This document shows positions 42,615 through 51,539 of a DNA stretch of 64,000 bases, piece after piece. The position numbers and the translations under genes are program-made. A model generated the notes under the pieces. The model worked only from the letters and a program-made list of their open reading frames with translations, was not told the DNA's origin and made no database searches. Positions within the stretch are counted from its first letter, which is position 1. Each line of letters starts with the position of its first letter. This DNA comes from Fibrobacter sp. (lineage in GTDB: Bacteria; Fibrobacterota; Fibrobacteria; Fibrobacterales; Fibrobacteraceae). Location: positions 62,001 to 126,000 of the forward strand of contig JAKSIB010000001.1 of assembly GCA_024399065.1 (NCBI GenBank). Reading direction: 5' to 3'.

Positions 42615-43531
42615 GATTTATCGTAATCTTCCAGAAAACTGTGCTGTTCGCCGCCGGCTTTGTAGCCGGGAAAGGTCTCGATGCACACGGCGTGAACGCT
42701 GTTGAAAATATTCTTTTCGATATTGGGGTTGATTCGCTTGAGGCGCTTGATCAACTCCTTTGTTTCTTTACGTTTGCTGACGCTTACGATGTCTCCGTTG
42801 GCGGAATTGCCACTGCCGTTGCCGCCGGCATTGTCAATGGCGCAGGCTTCCTGCTCTGCAGTGCGTGAAGTCATGCGGCAGGCGCACTGGATGAATTCCA
42901 GGCAGTTGTATTTTGTCCAGTTGACAATGTCCTGCTCGTTGATACAGTACATGGGGCGAATCAGTTCCATGCCGTCAAAATTCTGGCTGCGAAGCTTGGG
43001 CATCATGCCCTGCAGTTGCGCGCCGTAGAACATGGCCATGACGGTGGTTTCGATGACGTCGGACATGTGGTGGCCTAAGGCAATCTTGTTGCAACCCATA
43101 TCCTTTGCCATGTGGTACAGATGACCGCGGCGCATCTTGGCGCAAACATAGCAAGGAGACTTGACCACCTTTTCGGTAACGTCAAAAATGTTGGTCTCGA
43201 AAACCGTGATGGGAATTTCCAGCAGGGCGGCGTTGCTCTCGATCTTTTCCCGATTCACCTTGTTGTAGCCCGGATCCATTACCAGGTACTTGACTTCAAA
43301 CTGAAAATCCGTGTGGCGCAAAAGCATCTGCATCAGCTTGGCCAGCAGCATGGAATCCTTGCCGCCCGAAATGCAGACCGCAATTTTGTCTCCTTCTTCG
43401 ATCAGCTTGTATTTCTTGATGGCCGTGATGAAGGGCGTCCAGAGACGTTCGCGATAAGTGGTGGAAATGCTACGTTCCACCTTCTGCACAAAGGAAAGTT
43501 CTCTTTTCTGTTTCTCAGCCATCAATGGCAA
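42611..43531 (-). CDS. ttcA: TtcA-like tRNA 2-thiolation protein
   Basis: 306 aa, PP-loop ATPase: ISGGKDSMLLAKLMQ near residue 51 and the Cys pair CYVCAKMRRG of TtcA, with GHHMSDVIETTVMAMFYGA. TtcA makes 2-thiocytidine at tRNA position 32 with an Fe-S cluster. Another Cys pair, QCACRM, lies further on. The C-terminal part from ~220 is longer and has an unusual Gly/Asn/Ser stretch (NAGGNGSGNSANGD). The start may be Met1 or MAEKQKREL three codons in. It overlaps pdxT by 17 nt. Confidence 0.87.
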   Translation of the reverse strand: MPLMAEKQKRELSFVQKVERSISTTYRERLWTPFITAIKKYKLIEEGDKIAVCISGGKDSMLLAKLMQMLLRHTDFQFEVKYLVMDPGYNKVNREKIESNAALLEIPITVFETNIFDVTEKVVKSPCYVCAKMRRGHLYHMAKDMGCNKIALGHHMSDVIETTVMAMFYGAQLQGMMPKLRSQNFDGMELIRPMYCINEQDIVNWTKYNCLEFIQCACRMTSRTAEQEACAIDNAGGNGSGNSANGDIVSVSKRKETKELIKRLKRINPNIEKNIFNSVHAVCIETFPGYKAGGEQHSFLEDYDKS

Positions 43532-44165
43532 AGTTAGAAAAAATCATTTTCAGGAAGTGCTGATGAATTCTCGTGTCTTCGTTCAGTTCCGGATGGAAGG
43601 TGATTCCCAGTTGGTTCTTGTAGCGGACTGCGACTATTTTATGATCAACTTCCGCAAGGACTTCCACGCCTTCGCCGGCGCTTGAAACCACGGGGGCGCG
43701 GATGAAGGTCATGGGGATGGTGGCGTCGGTGGCGTTCGTGATTCCTTTGAAGGGCTGTTCCGCGAAGAAACTTCCCAGCTGGCGGCCGTAGGCGTTACGC
43801 TGCACGGTGACGGGCAGTGTGCCGAAATAGACGTTGCCATCGTTGGAAAGTTTCTGTGCCAGAAGGATGAGGCCTGCGCATGTTCCCAAGACGGGGAGAC
43901 CGTCCTGAATCAACTTTTTCAGCGGTTCGAAAAGTTCCAAATCCTTCAGCAGTTTGCCTTGGACGGTGCTTTCGCCGCCTGGAAGGACGAGACCATCGAA
44001 AGGAAACTTCCCGCTCTTGGTTTCCGAAGGATCGCGATTCAAATCAGAAAGCTGACGGATTTCGAATGTCTTTGCGCCAAGGCTTTCCAGAATTCTGCGG
44101 TGTTCAATAAATGCACCCTGCACGGCAAGGACGCCGATGACAGGGGCTTTTTTCGTTTGAGTCAT
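43515..44165 (-). CDS. pdxT: PLP synthase glutaminase subunit PdxT
   Basis: 216 aa. Releases ammonia from glutamine for PdxS in ribose-5-phosphate-dependent PLP synthesis. Class I glutaminase motifs: LPGGESTV (substrate binding), VLGTCAGLILLA (catalytic Cys), and ITFHPELNEDTR (His-Glu of the triad). The start is set by AAGGAGG 6 nt upstream. The gene lies 24 bp after pdxS and overlaps ttcA, making a pdxS-pdxT-ttcA transcript likely. Confidence 0.96.
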   Translation of the reverse strand: MTQTKKAPVIGVLAVQGAFIEHRRILESLGAKTFEIRQLSDLNRDPSETKSGKFPFDGLVLPGGESTVQGKLLKDLELFEPLKKLIQDGLPVLGTCAGLILLAQKLSNDGNVYFGTLPVTVQRNAYGRQLGSFFAEQPFKGITNATDATIPMTFIRAPVVSSAGEGVEVLAEVDHKIVAVRYKNQLGITFHPELNEDTRIHQHFLKMIFSNFAIDG

Positions 44166-44189
44166 TGAGCCTCCTTTAAGGCTGCAAAA

Positions 44190-45077
44190 TTACTTGCCGC
44201 GTTCGGCCATGAGCAATGCGATTTCCTGCTCGTTGATGCCCACCATGGCTTCGCCAAGGTCTTCGGAAAGTTTTGCGATGAGCTTTGCGTCAGTGTAGTT
44301 GGTGACGGCCTGGACGATTGCCTGTGCGCGTTTTTCAGGATTGCCGGATTTGAAGATGCCGGAACCCACGAACACGCCTTCAGCGCCCAGCTGCATCATG
44401 AGGGCTGCATCGGCGGGAGTTGCCACGCCACCTGCGGCGAAGTTCACTACCGGCAACTTGCCGTTGTCATGAACGTACTTCACGAGGGCGTAGGAAACCT
44501 GGAGTTCCTTGGCGCGGTTGTAGAGTTCGTCTTCACGCATGGAGGTGAGACGAGCGATTTCCTGCTGCATCAAACGCATGTGGCGCACAGCCTGCACGAT
44601 GTCGCCAGTACCCGGTTCACCCTTGGTACGGATCATGGAAGCGCCTTCTTCAATACGGCGGAGAGCTTCGCCCAAGTCCTTAGCGCCGCAAACGAAGGGC
44701 ACCTGGAAATCCCGCTTATTGATGTGGAAAATGTCATCGGCGGGAGAGAGCACTTCGCTTTCGTCGATGTAGTCAATTTCAATAGCCTGAAGAATCTGGG
44801 CTTCGGCAAAATGACCGATACGGCACTTGGCCATGACCGGGATGGATACGGCGTCCTGAATGCCCTTGATCATCTTGGGGTCGCTCATGCGGCTAACGCC
44901 ACCAGCAGCACGGATGTCGGCAGGAATGCGTTCCAGGGCCATGACGGCGCAGGCACCTGCGGCTTCTGCAATCTTTGCCTGTTCCGGAGTGGTCACGTCC
45001 ATGATGACGCCACCTTTCAGCATTTGGGCAAGATTCTTGTTCAGTTCGTAACGGTCTGCGATATACTTTTCGGTCAT
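44190..45077 (-). CDS. pdxS: PLP synthase subunit PdxS
   Basis: 295 aa. Builds pyridoxal 5'-phosphate from ribose 5-phosphate, glyceraldehyde 3-phosphate and ammonia. The highly conserved TIM barrel is plain: [39 protein letters not shown], and the catalytic Lys in [14 protein letters not shown]. An AAAAGGAGT ribosome site precedes the ATG. It is transcribed away from pdxR across a 117-bp gap with three 11-bp direct repeats. Confidence 0.98.
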   Translation of the reverse strand: MTEKYIADRYELNKNLAQMLKGGVIMDVTTPEQAKIAEAAGACAVMALERIPADIRAAGGVSRMSDPKMIKGIQDAVSIPVMAKCRIGHFAEAQILQAIEIDYIDESEVLSPADDIFHINKRDFQVPFVCGAKDLGEALRRIEEGASMIRTKGEPGTGDIVQAVRHMRLMQQEIARLTSMREDELYNRAKELQVSYALVKYVHDNGKLPVVNFAAGGVATPADAALMMQLGAEGVFVGSGIFKSGNPEKRAQAIVQAVTNYTDAKLIAKLSEDLGEAMVGINEQEIALLMAERGK

Positions 45078-45161
45078 AATGGACTCCTTTTGTTTGTTTT
45101 CGGACCCTAATTTACCCTTTTCATTGACATTGTTAAATATTCAATTTTCTACTTTTATAAC

Positions 45162-45194
45162 AAGGTCAGATTAAGGTCAGTTTAAGGTCAGATT
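45162..45194. promoter_or_regulatory. three tandem 11-bp repeats between pdxS and pdxR
   Basis: AAGGTCAGATT, AAGGTCAGTTT and AAGGTCAGATT follow without gaps and end directly at the pdxR ATG; the last AAGG could double as the ribosome site. MocR/PdxR regulators are known to bind direct repeats in such divergent promoters, so this is a likely operator controlling pdxST and pdxR. Confidence 0.7.
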
Positions 45195-46670
45195 ATGCTT
45201 AGTTACGACATGACAAAAAATGGTTCCGATTCTTTGTACCACTATTTGTATAAGTGCATCAAGAATGACGTTCTTCAGGGAACTTTGTCGGCGGGGGATA
45301 AATTGCCCACGAAGCGTCCCTTTGCGGAACATCTTGGTGTCAGCGTGATTACTGTGGAAAATGCCTATGCCCAGTTGCTGACCGAGGGCTTTATTTATTC
45401 TGAACCCCGCAAGGGCTTTTTCGTTGCGGATATTGCCGAGAAGTTGAAAAACTCTGGACTTGCTGCGTCGTTATCGCAACAAAATTTTCCTGAATCTCGA
45501 GAGTCTCGCCGCAGTTCTACATCCGGCGAATTGTCTCTTCACTTTCAAAAACATCAGTCTCGCGCCCGCGGCAAAATTATTGCGGACTTTACCAGCAATC
45601 AGTCTGAAACTTCCGCATTCCCCTTCTCCACCTGGGCGAAAATCATGCGTAAGGTTTTGTGCGAACAGCAAAATGAACTGCTGGAACGTTCTCCCTACGG
45701 AGGCGTTTTGCCCCTCCGTGTGGCCATCGCCAAAATGCTGAAGGGCTCTCGCAATTTGGATGTTTCTCCAGACCAGATTATCGTGGGCGCCGGTACGGAT
45801 TATTTGTACAGTTTACTAGTTCAGTTGCTGGGTTTTGATAAAAAGTATGGCGTGGAAGATCCGGGCTACAGCAAGATTTCGAAAATCTATCGCAAACTGA
45901 ATGTGGTGTGCAACTTTATCCCTCTGGACGAACAGGGTGTGCGCATCGACCAGTTGGAAGAAACCTGCACCGACGTGGTTCATCTTTCGCCGTCCCACCA
46001 TTTCCCTACGGGTATCGTGACGCCGGTGAGTCGCCGTTATGAACTGTTGAGCTGGGCGGCAAAATCCAGCAACCGCTACATTGTGGAAGACGATTACGAT
46101 AGCGAATTCCGCATGGTGGGCAAGCCCATTCCCGCCCTGCAGAATATTGATGTCCAGGAAAAGGTGGTGTACATCAATTCCTTCTCCAAGACGTTGGCGT
46201 CAACAGTTCGCGTAAGCTATATGGTGTTGCCCAGGAGCCTCGCGGAAAAATTCTACAAGGAATTCAGTTTCTATACCTGCACCGTTTCCAACTTTGAACA
46301 GTTGGCTCTTGCCCGCTACATTGGCGAAGGCCATTTCGAAAAGCATGTGAACCGCATGCGTAATTTTTACCGCCATCGTCGCGACGCTCTGCTTTCCGCC
46401 ATTCGCAAATCCAAGCTACGCGATTTCGCCGCCATCTCCGAAGAAGATGCGGGCCTTCACTTTATTCTGAAAATCAACACCGCCCTCTCCGACGAAGAAT
46501 TCTGCAGCGCCGCTAAGGAAAAGGGGGTTGTCATCGGGGCCCTATCGGATTACTACACCCAGGCCGAACCTTCTGCCCATCAGTTCATTATGAACTACTC
46601 CGCCGTGCCCGAAAGGCAAATGCCCAGGGCCATGGAAAAGCTGTACGAAGTGGTGAAGTCTATCTCCTAA
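45195..46670 (+). CDS. pdxR: PdxR-like MocR-family regulator (GntR + aminotransferase-like)
   Basis: 491 aa. The N-terminus is a GntR winged helix (HYLYKCIKNDVLQGTLSAGD, KLPTKRPFAEHLGVS), followed by an aminotransferase-fold domain with the PLP Lys in INSFSKTLASTVRVSYM and the EDDYDSEF motif. MocR proteins of the PdxR type sense PLP and activate pdxST. The divergent position directly beside pdxS strongly supports this. The start could be ATG 45195 or ATG 45210; no sequence feature decides. Confidence 0.93.
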   Translation: MLSYDMTKNGSDSLYHYLYKCIKNDVLQGTLSAGDKLPTKRPFAEHLGVSVITVENAYAQLLTEGFIYSEPRKGFFVADIAEKLKNSGLAASLSQQNFPESRESRRSSTSGELSLHFQKHQSRARGKIIADFTSNQSETSAFPFSTWAKIMRKVLCEQQNELLERSPYGGVLPLRVAIAKMLKGSRNLDVSPDQIIVGAGTDYLYSLLVQLLGFDKKYGVEDPGYSKISKIYRKLNVVCNFIPLDEQGVRIDQLEETCTDVVHLSPSHHFPTGIVTPVSRRYELLSWAAKSSNRYIVEDDYDSEFRMVGKPIPALQNIDVQEKVVYINSFSKTLASTVRVSYMVLPRSLAEKFYKEFSFYTCTVSNFEQLALARYIGEGHFEKHVNRMRNFYRHRRDALLSAIRKSKLRDFAAISEEDAGLHFILKINTALSDEEFCSAAKEKGVVIGALSDYYTQAEPSAHQFIMNYSAVPERQMPRAMEKLYEVVKSIS

Positions 46671-46790
46671 ATAGGCTTGTCTTCCGACTGCGATTAGATT
46701 CTCTTTGCTGAGGCTTAAATTTCTGTGTATAAAGGATTTTTTACCATAAAATTGCGATATTACGGATATTTATTCTACAAATGAGGAAAT

Positions 46791-47017
46791 AATGACTATT
46801 GAAAAAAGAAGTTTTTAGTCTAGATAATCTTGCCTGCGAATGTGTGGGTTTTATGGTAGACGAGGCAACGATGCAGTCTCCTTCCGGTAGAAAAGATGTG
46901 CTGTTCAATGCCTTTATTTCCGAGGAATTGAACTTCCCCGACATGAGCTTCTTTGGAAAATTCTTCAAGCGCATTGTAGGCGTGTCGCCCAAAACATTCC
47001 GCACCCAGCGGGATTGA
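46791..47017 (+). pseudogene. AraC-family regulator remnant
   Basis: Behind ATG 46791 (MTIEKRSF-stop) the frame shifts in an A6 run; the next frame continues LDNLACECVGFMVDEATMQS, SPSGRKDVLFNAFISEE, and ends in the typical AraC second helix-turn-helix (MSFFGKFFKRIVGVSPKTFR). The C-terminal ~25 residues are clearly AraC; the rest of the ~280-aa protein is missing. So the gene has both a frameshift and a large internal deletion. Confidence 0.7.
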
Positions 47018-47034
47018 CGGTTATAATTGAAACT

Positions 47035-47601
47035 TTACGAGAAGATGCCGTGCATGAACTGATGGCAGATTTCAAAGGCGTCTCTGTCGTTCAACTTGAT
47101 CATCTTGTTGAAATAGGCCTGGATGCTTGCGTTGATGATGCCGAGGAATGTGTAGGCGTAACGCTGATGGCGACCCTTCATGTTGCCGTGATCTTTGCTT
47201 GCTGCAAGGAAAAGCTCTGAGAGCGCAGTCCACTGTTTTTCACAGAGGGGGAGGACTTCGTCGTGGATATCGCCTTCGGTAGGGGTGTTGCTCATGCACA
47301 AGAACCAGGCGTAGAATTCCGCATTATTCTTGGCGAATTCGAAGTACACGCGGGCGACGGATTCCAGGGAGCGCACGATGTCGTGCTGGTACACAACTGC
47401 GGTTTCGAAATCCTTCCAGAAAATTTCCAGATGAGTACTGAGGAGGGCGTTCAGAAGGCCCCGCTTATTTCCGAAGTAATGGTACAGCGTGGGCTTGCCC
47501 ACTCCTGCGGCGTCTGCGATTTTTTGCACGCCGGTAGCATCGTAGCCTTCCTTGCGGAAAAGGATCAGGGCCTGCTGCAATAAAACTTCTTTTGTGGTCA
47601 T
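47035..47601 (-). CDS. TetR/AcrR-family repressor
   Basis: 188 aa. The N-terminal helix-turn-helix is standard (ALILFRKEGYDATGVQKIAD, AAGVGKPTLYHYFGNKRGLL); the C-terminal ligand domain (50-188) has no assignable ligand. The gene starts 16 bp after the GH13 gene on the same strand. A palindrome TGTACC-GCTA-GGTACA lies between them, and two closely related ones lie at the GH13 promoter, so the protein probably represses both its own gene and the GH13 gene. Confidence 0.92.
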   Translation of the reverse strand: MTTKEVLLQQALILFRKEGYDATGVQKIADAAGVGKPTLYHYFGNKRGLLNALLSTHLEIFWKDFETAVVYQHDIVRSLESVARVYFEFAKNNAEFYAWFLCMSNTPTEGDIHDEVLPLCEKQWTALSELFLAASKDHGNMKGRHQRYAYTFLGIINASIQAYFNKMIKLNDRDAFEICHQFMHGIFS

Positions 47602-47617
47602 GATTCAAATATACTTT

Positions 47618-49006
47618 TTATGTACCGCTAGGTACAAGGATGCGGCCCCACTTGGGCGGAATTACGACGGTAATTTTGCTGTTGCTGATTTTGATGAAAT
47701 CGTTGGAAAGAAGGTCTCGCAGATTTTCTAAGGAATTCATTTGAGGCGTGCGCGCATAATGATTGCGCAAGTCAATTTCAAATTGAACGGGTGTGTCTTG
47801 AAGATTTATAAGAACAAGGGCATCGCCATTTTGGTGTGTTCGCCAGAAGGCCAATTGTTGGGAGTGAACGAATTCCTGTTGATAGCCGCCTTCGCGCAAG
47901 GCGTCGCAATCCAGGCGGATGGCGGCGAGCCTGCGGATTTCTACCAAAAGGTTTTCCTGCCCTGCGGGAATGCCCTGGTCTATTTCGTCGAAACTTGGTC
48001 TCAGGTTCCAATCGTCACTTCCGCCTTTGACTGCGTTCCTGGCGAATTCCTCGCCGTAATAAATAGTGGGCACTCCTGGCATGGTGTAAAACAGCAGATG
48101 CTGAACGAAATTGTCTGCCTTGTTTTTTAAGATGCTGTAGATTCGGCTGACGTCGTGGTTCTCGTTGAACAGCTGAAGCCTTGCTCCCTTGCAGCTTCCG
48201 CCTCGGTCATCAAAAAGCTGGTTCAGGTTGTAGGCCAGTTCAAACATGTTCTTGTCGTTGATGGAACTCCAGCAGGATTTATAGGTCTGGTAATTGGTGA
48301 CGGAATTCAGCCCCGCTTCAAGCCATCGCCTGGGGTCTCCAAAGACCACTTCCCCCATCATCCAGAAATCCCCACGTTTTTGATGGCAGGCGGTTGCTAA
48401 GTGGCGTAGAAATTCCCGGTCCATATCCTCGGCAGCGTCAATGCGGATTCCGTCGATGCCGAATTCATCCATCCAGAATTCCGCACAATGAATCAGCTCC
48501 CTTTCCACTTCGGGATTTCGCAGATTGAACGCCGGCAGTTCCTGGAAACCGGCCCAGCAATCCACCGTAAAGGAATCGCCGCAAAGGTTGGGCGTATTGA
48601 ATCGCGGATTGCGATACCAGCCTGCGTAGGTTGAATTTTGGCCTTTTTCCCGCAGGTCCCTATAGGCGAAATGATGTCTGGAGGAATGGTTCCAGACGGC
48701 GTCGAAAAACACCTGGAAACCGGCGTCGTGAAAATCACTGACCATTTTCTTTAGGTCGTCGTTGTTGCCCATTCGCGGATCCACCTGGTACATGTCTGTT
48801 ACGTCATAGCCGTGGGTTTCGCTTTTAAAAACGGGACCCAGCAGGATGGAATCAGCCCGCAGACTTTGCAAGTGGGGGATGAGGGCGGTAAGTTGGCGGA
48901 TGTTCCTGTATTTCGCCCGGTTCGTGTTTGCTTTGGAATCGCGGCCGTCTTCAGTCTCTCGTAATGCGCCTAGCGGAAATACATGGTAAATGTGGTTTGG
49001 TCTCAC
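47618..49006 (-). CDS. GH13 alpha-amylase-family glycosidase
   Basis: 462 aa from a GTG at 49006, chosen because AAGGAGG lies 6 nt upstream. It has no signal peptide, so it acts in the cytoplasm. GH13 regions: region I FDAVWNHSS, region II GIDGIRIDAAED (nucleophile Asp), region III WMMGEVVFGD (acid/base Glu), region IV FNENHDVSR. Substrate is an alpha-glucan or oligosaccharide; a glucanotransferase-like or maltogenic role cannot be separated by eye. Probably under TetR control. Confidence 0.9.
   Translation of the reverse strand: MRPNHIYHVFPLGALRETEDGRDSKANTNRAKYRNIRQLTALIPHLQSLRADSILLGPVFKSETHGYDVTDMYQVDPRMGNNDDLKKMVSDFHDAGFQVFFDAVWNHSSRHHFAYRDLREKGQNSTYAGWYRNPRFNTPNLCGDSFTVDCWAGFQELPAFNLRNPEVERELIHCAEFWMDEFGIDGIRIDAAEDMDREFLRHLATACHQKRGDFWMMGEVVFGDPRRWLEAGLNSVTNYQTYKSCWSSINDKNMFELAYNLNQLFDDRGGSCKGARLQLFNENHDVSRIYSILKNKADNFVQHLLFYTMPGVPTIYYGEEFARNAVKGGSDDWNLRPSFDEIDQGIPAGQENLLVEIRRLAAIRLDCDALREGGYQQEFVHSQQLAFWRTHQNGDALVLINLQDTPVQFEIDLRNHYARTPQMNSLENLRDLLSNDFIKISNSKITVVIPPKWGRILVPSGT
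47621..47636. promoter_or_regulatory. TetR operator-like palindrome before tetR
   Basis: TGTACC-GCTA-GGTACA lies 20 bp ahead of the tetR ATG and overlaps the last codons of the GH13 gene. It shares the TACC..GGTA core with 49028-49070. Confidence 0.65.
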
Positions 49007-49027
49007 GGAATCCTCCTTGAAAGCATT

Positions 49028-49070
49028 ATATACCGTTCGGTATATTAAATTTAGTATACCGATTGGTATA
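49028..49070. promoter_or_regulatory. two TetR operator-like palindromes at the GH13 promoter
   Basis: ATATACCG-TT-CGGTATAT (49028-49045) and TATACC-GATT-GGTATA (49055-49070), centres 26 bp apart. On the minus strand a TTGACA lies at the outer edge (49070-49075) and TATAAT at 49027-49032, so both sites sit on or between promoter boxes. Confidence 0.75.
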
Positions 49071-49084
49071 TTGTCAAGGGGGCG

Positions 49085-49112
49085 AAAAAAAAGGAACGCT
49101 TTCGCGCTCCTT
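49085..49112 (-). terminator. terminator of the CMD-flavodoxin-ABM operon
   Basis: On the minus strand AAGGAGCGC-GAAA-GCGTTCCTT with one G-T pair, followed by TTTTTT. It stands between the ABM gene and the GH13 promoter. Confidence 0.85.
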
Positions 49113-49135
49113 CCTTCTCTCTCATTTTTTAGTTC

Positions 49136-49555
49136 TTACTTATTCGCAATTTCTGAGCTGATGGACATTAGCGGGTTTAGCGGGTCGGTGTCAATCAAGT
49201 CAAGGTGCTTCACCATGTGGAGGGTGCCTTGCTTGTACTTCTGGAAATGTTCCGAAGCGATGTGCTTTTTGTAGGCATCCTGGCTGGCGTAGATTTCAAG
49301 AATGTAGAGGGCATTCTTGTCGCGTTTGAGGCCCATGGGGTACATGCAGATGACGCCCGGTTCCGTACGCATGCTGGTGGCGCCGACTTCAAGAGCCATG
49401 GCCATGTACTGGTCGTGATATTCCGGGTGAATCTCGATGTAGGACAGGCGAACGATGCGGTCGCTTTCCATGGACTGTTTTGCAACTTGACTGGATTTTG
49501 CCATAGCCATTCCTGTAGCTAGAAGAAGTGCGAATAGAAATAAGAGTTTTTTCAT
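49136..49555 (-). CDS. exported antibiotic-biosynthesis-monooxygenase (ABM) domain protein
   Basis: 139 aa with a signal peptide (LLFLFALLLATGMAMA). The ABM dimeric alpha-beta barrel domain covers about residues 33-125: IVRLSYIEIHPEYHDQYMAM, MRTEPGVICMYPM, LYILEIYASQDAYKKHI, EHFQKYKQGT. ABM enzymes oxidise quinol-like or haem substrates without cofactors. The substrate is not known. It is the third gene of an operon with CMD-cupin and flavodoxin genes and ends at a terminator. Confidence 0.88.
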   Translation of the reverse strand: MKKLLFLFALLLATGMAMAKSSQVAKQSMESDRIVRLSYIEIHPEYHDQYMAMALEVGATSMRTEPGVICMYPMGLKRDKNALYILEIYASQDAYKKHIASEHFQKYKQGTLHMVKHLDLIDTDPLNPLMSISSEIANK

Positions 49556-49599
49556 GATTTTTGAATGTGCCGCCGCTGCGGCGATTTGAAATTATAACT

Positions 49600-50319
49600 T
49601 TAAAATTCAGCTTTCAGCCAGTTTTTGATTTTGGTTTCGCGGCTAGAGAAATCTGCAGCCTTTATAGAAAGACTTGTGGTGAAGTTGCTGCCGGGAAGCA
49701 AGCGCTTGGCGTCGGCTTCTACTCCGCTGATTCCGCTGGAATGGCTACTGACAATAAGGCCTACTTTTTTATTTGCAAGATCCTTGCTGTTCTTGAAAAG
49801 ATAGGTTTGCATGGGAGCGGCCATTTGGCTCCACCAGAGAGGCGCAACGATGATCACCTCGCTGTAATTTGCGAAGTTTACTTCGGTGCTGACGGTGATA
49901 GCGGGGTAGCTGCTTTCGTCATCGGGATTCTTATTGATGGCGTCAATAAGGGCATCGCCGATGGCGTAATTGTTGGCTGCGAAATCTGCCTTTTCTACAG
50001 GAGAAATTTCCACCACGTCGGCAGAAATCATTCCAGTCAAAGTTTCTACGACAGCCTTGCTGTTCCCGGTGAAGGAGTAGTAAGCGACTAGCATCTTTTC
50101 GGAAGCTGCAGAGTCAACGGCAGGTACGTCTGCTTCTGTAGAATCTGCGACACTCTCGCTAGAATCCACGCGATCCTCATTTGTGCTAGAAGAACTTGCA
50201 ACGCTTTTGACTTCACTTGAACCTGCGACATCATCCTTTGCGTTAGAGCTGGAGTCGTCGCCGCAGGCGTTCAGGAGGAACACCACCGTCGCACTCAACA
50301 AGAACAGTAATTTTTTCAT
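49600..50319 (-). CDS. flavodoxin-like lipoprotein
   Basis: 239 aa with lipobox LLNAC (Cys19) and a Ser/Asp-rich linker of about 50 residues (SSSSTNEDRVDSSESVADST). The flavodoxin fold begins near residue 76: LVAYYSFTGNSKAVVETL (FMN phosphate loop), then PLWWSQMAAP and VGLIVSSHSSGISG. It is an FMN electron carrier placed on the cell surface or periplasm, probably supplying the neighbouring oxidoreductases. It starts 10 bp after the CMD-cupin gene. Confidence 0.88.
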   Translation of the reverse strand: MKKLLFLLSATVVFLLNACGDDSSSNAKDDVAGSSEVKSVASSSSTNEDRVDSSESVADSTEADVPAVDSAASEKMLVAYYSFTGNSKAVVETLTGMISADVVEISPVEKADFAANNYAIGDALIDAINKNPDDESSYPAITVSTEVNFANYSEVIIVAPLWWSQMAAPMQTYLFKNSKDLANKKVGLIVSSHSSGISGVEADAKRLLPGSNFTTSLSIKAADFSSRETKIKNWLKAEF

Positions 50320-50329
50320 ACCGCCTCAA

Positions 50330-51400
50330 TTACGGAAGCTTGTTATATACTTCATCAACTACAGGTTCCAACCATTCGTTGCTGGCGTTTTCGCCAACGT
50401 GGGTGTGGTAAGTCAAGTGCTGGAACCAGGAATCCTTGGCGGCACCGTGCCAGTGCTTTTTGCCTTCGGGAATGGCCACCACAGTGCCCGGCGTCATTTC
50501 AAGAGGTTCCTTGCCTTCTTCCACATACCAGCCGCGGCCTGAAACAGCAATCAAGACCTGCACCTGGTTGTGATGGATGTGCCAGTTGTTGCGGCAGGCC
50601 GGTTCAAACGTCACGTTGGTGGGGCCGCCATTTTCTGCGTCCATAGGGGCCAAGTAACTGTTGCCGATAAAGTACTTTGCGTAATTTACGTTAGGCACAC
50701 CGCGAGGCCACGGGGAATCTCCACCGTACATGCCAGGAATCAACTTGGCGTCCTGCAAAGTCATGGTAATGCTTTCCACCTGCTGATCCGTAAGGCCAGC
50801 CTTCTTTGCGCCAGCCTTATGTGCTGCCAGCTGGGGGTGAACTCCGTCCATGCCGCTGAGGGCTGCAACTGTCACCAGTTCGCGTTCCGGCATAGTCAAG
50901 TTGTCGCGGGCGAAAATGTCGCCGAACAAATGCGCCTTCAGGTAGTAATCCGTTGCAGGAGCGAATGTGTTGTTCACCTTGCCGAACAACTTCGTCTGAA
51001 CTTCGGTACCGGCCTTCAGGGAGTTGTAATTCTTGGGCAGTGGCGAAGCGTCCTTGCCTTCGGCGGTTTTCTTGCCGGCGGCCCTGCGTTCATCCAGAAC
51101 CTTCTGCAAAGTTCCGAGGGCATTCAGGGAGCGCGGGAAACCGGTGTAGGCATAAAGCTGGGAAAGGGCTTCCTTCACCTGGCTTACGGTGAGGCCTTCG
51201 TCCAGACCCTTGTCGATGGCTTTGCTAAGTTTTGCCAAGTCGCCCTGGGCTTCCAGGCAGGCGATAATGGCCATGTCCTGCTGCTGAATGGTAAGAACGT
51301 TTTTCATAATCTGTGCGTTTGTGGTGGTGGCGAATGCGGCAGAAATTGCGACCGCCACACCCATGGATTTTACGAAAGTTTTAAAAAATGCAGTTTTCAT
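50330..51400 (-). CDS. exported carboxymuconolactone decarboxylase-like protein fused to a cupin
   Basis: 356 aa, signal peptide (VAVAISAAFATTTNA). Two CMD-like helical domains follow: ~50-110 (LDEGLTVSQVKEALSQLYAY) and ~140-215 (LTMPERELVTVAALSGMDGV, HPQLAAHKAGA), then a cupin (~255-345) with the metal motif NNWHIHHNQVQVLIAVSGRG and HWHGAAKD. CMD family proteins act as decarboxylases or peroxidases; the catalytic Cys pair of the peroxidase type is not seen. The first gene of the operon with flavodoxin and ABM genes; divergent from an AraC gene. Confidence 0.88.
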   Translation of the reverse strand: MKTAFFKTFVKSMGVAVAISAAFATTTNAQIMKNVLTIQQQDMAIIACLEAQGDLAKLSKAIDKGLDEGLTVSQVKEALSQLYAYTGFPRSLNALGTLQKVLDERRAAGKKTAEGKDASPLPKNYNSLKAGTEVQTKLFGKVNNTFAPATDYYLKAHLFGDIFARDNLTMPERELVTVAALSGMDGVHPQLAAHKAGAKKAGLTDQQVESITMTLQDAKLIPGMYGGDSPWPRGVPNVNYAKYFIGNSYLAPMDAENGGPTNVTFEPACRNNWHIHHNQVQVLIAVSGRGWYVEEGKEPLEMTPGTVVAIPEGKKHWHGAAKDSWFQHLTYHTHVGENASNEWLEPVVDEVYNKLP

Positions 51401-51539
51401 AGTTATGAATTTACCAAAAGACTAGTTTTAATTCACTACCCAAAACAAATGAATTTCTACCAAAAACGCAGATTTTATATATAAAAATTTGATTTTATAA
51501 CCTTTTTTCCTATATTCAGGACGTAAAAAATGGTATAGA

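Noticed and set aside
45124-45166. Sigma70-like promoter TTGACA..TATAAC before pdxR
   Set aside because: Spacing between the boxes is 26 bp, too long for a working pair.
49570-49583. GCCGC/GCGGC hairpin between flavodoxin and ABM genes
   Set aside because: No T-run on the minus strand and a short stem; it probably does not end transcription.
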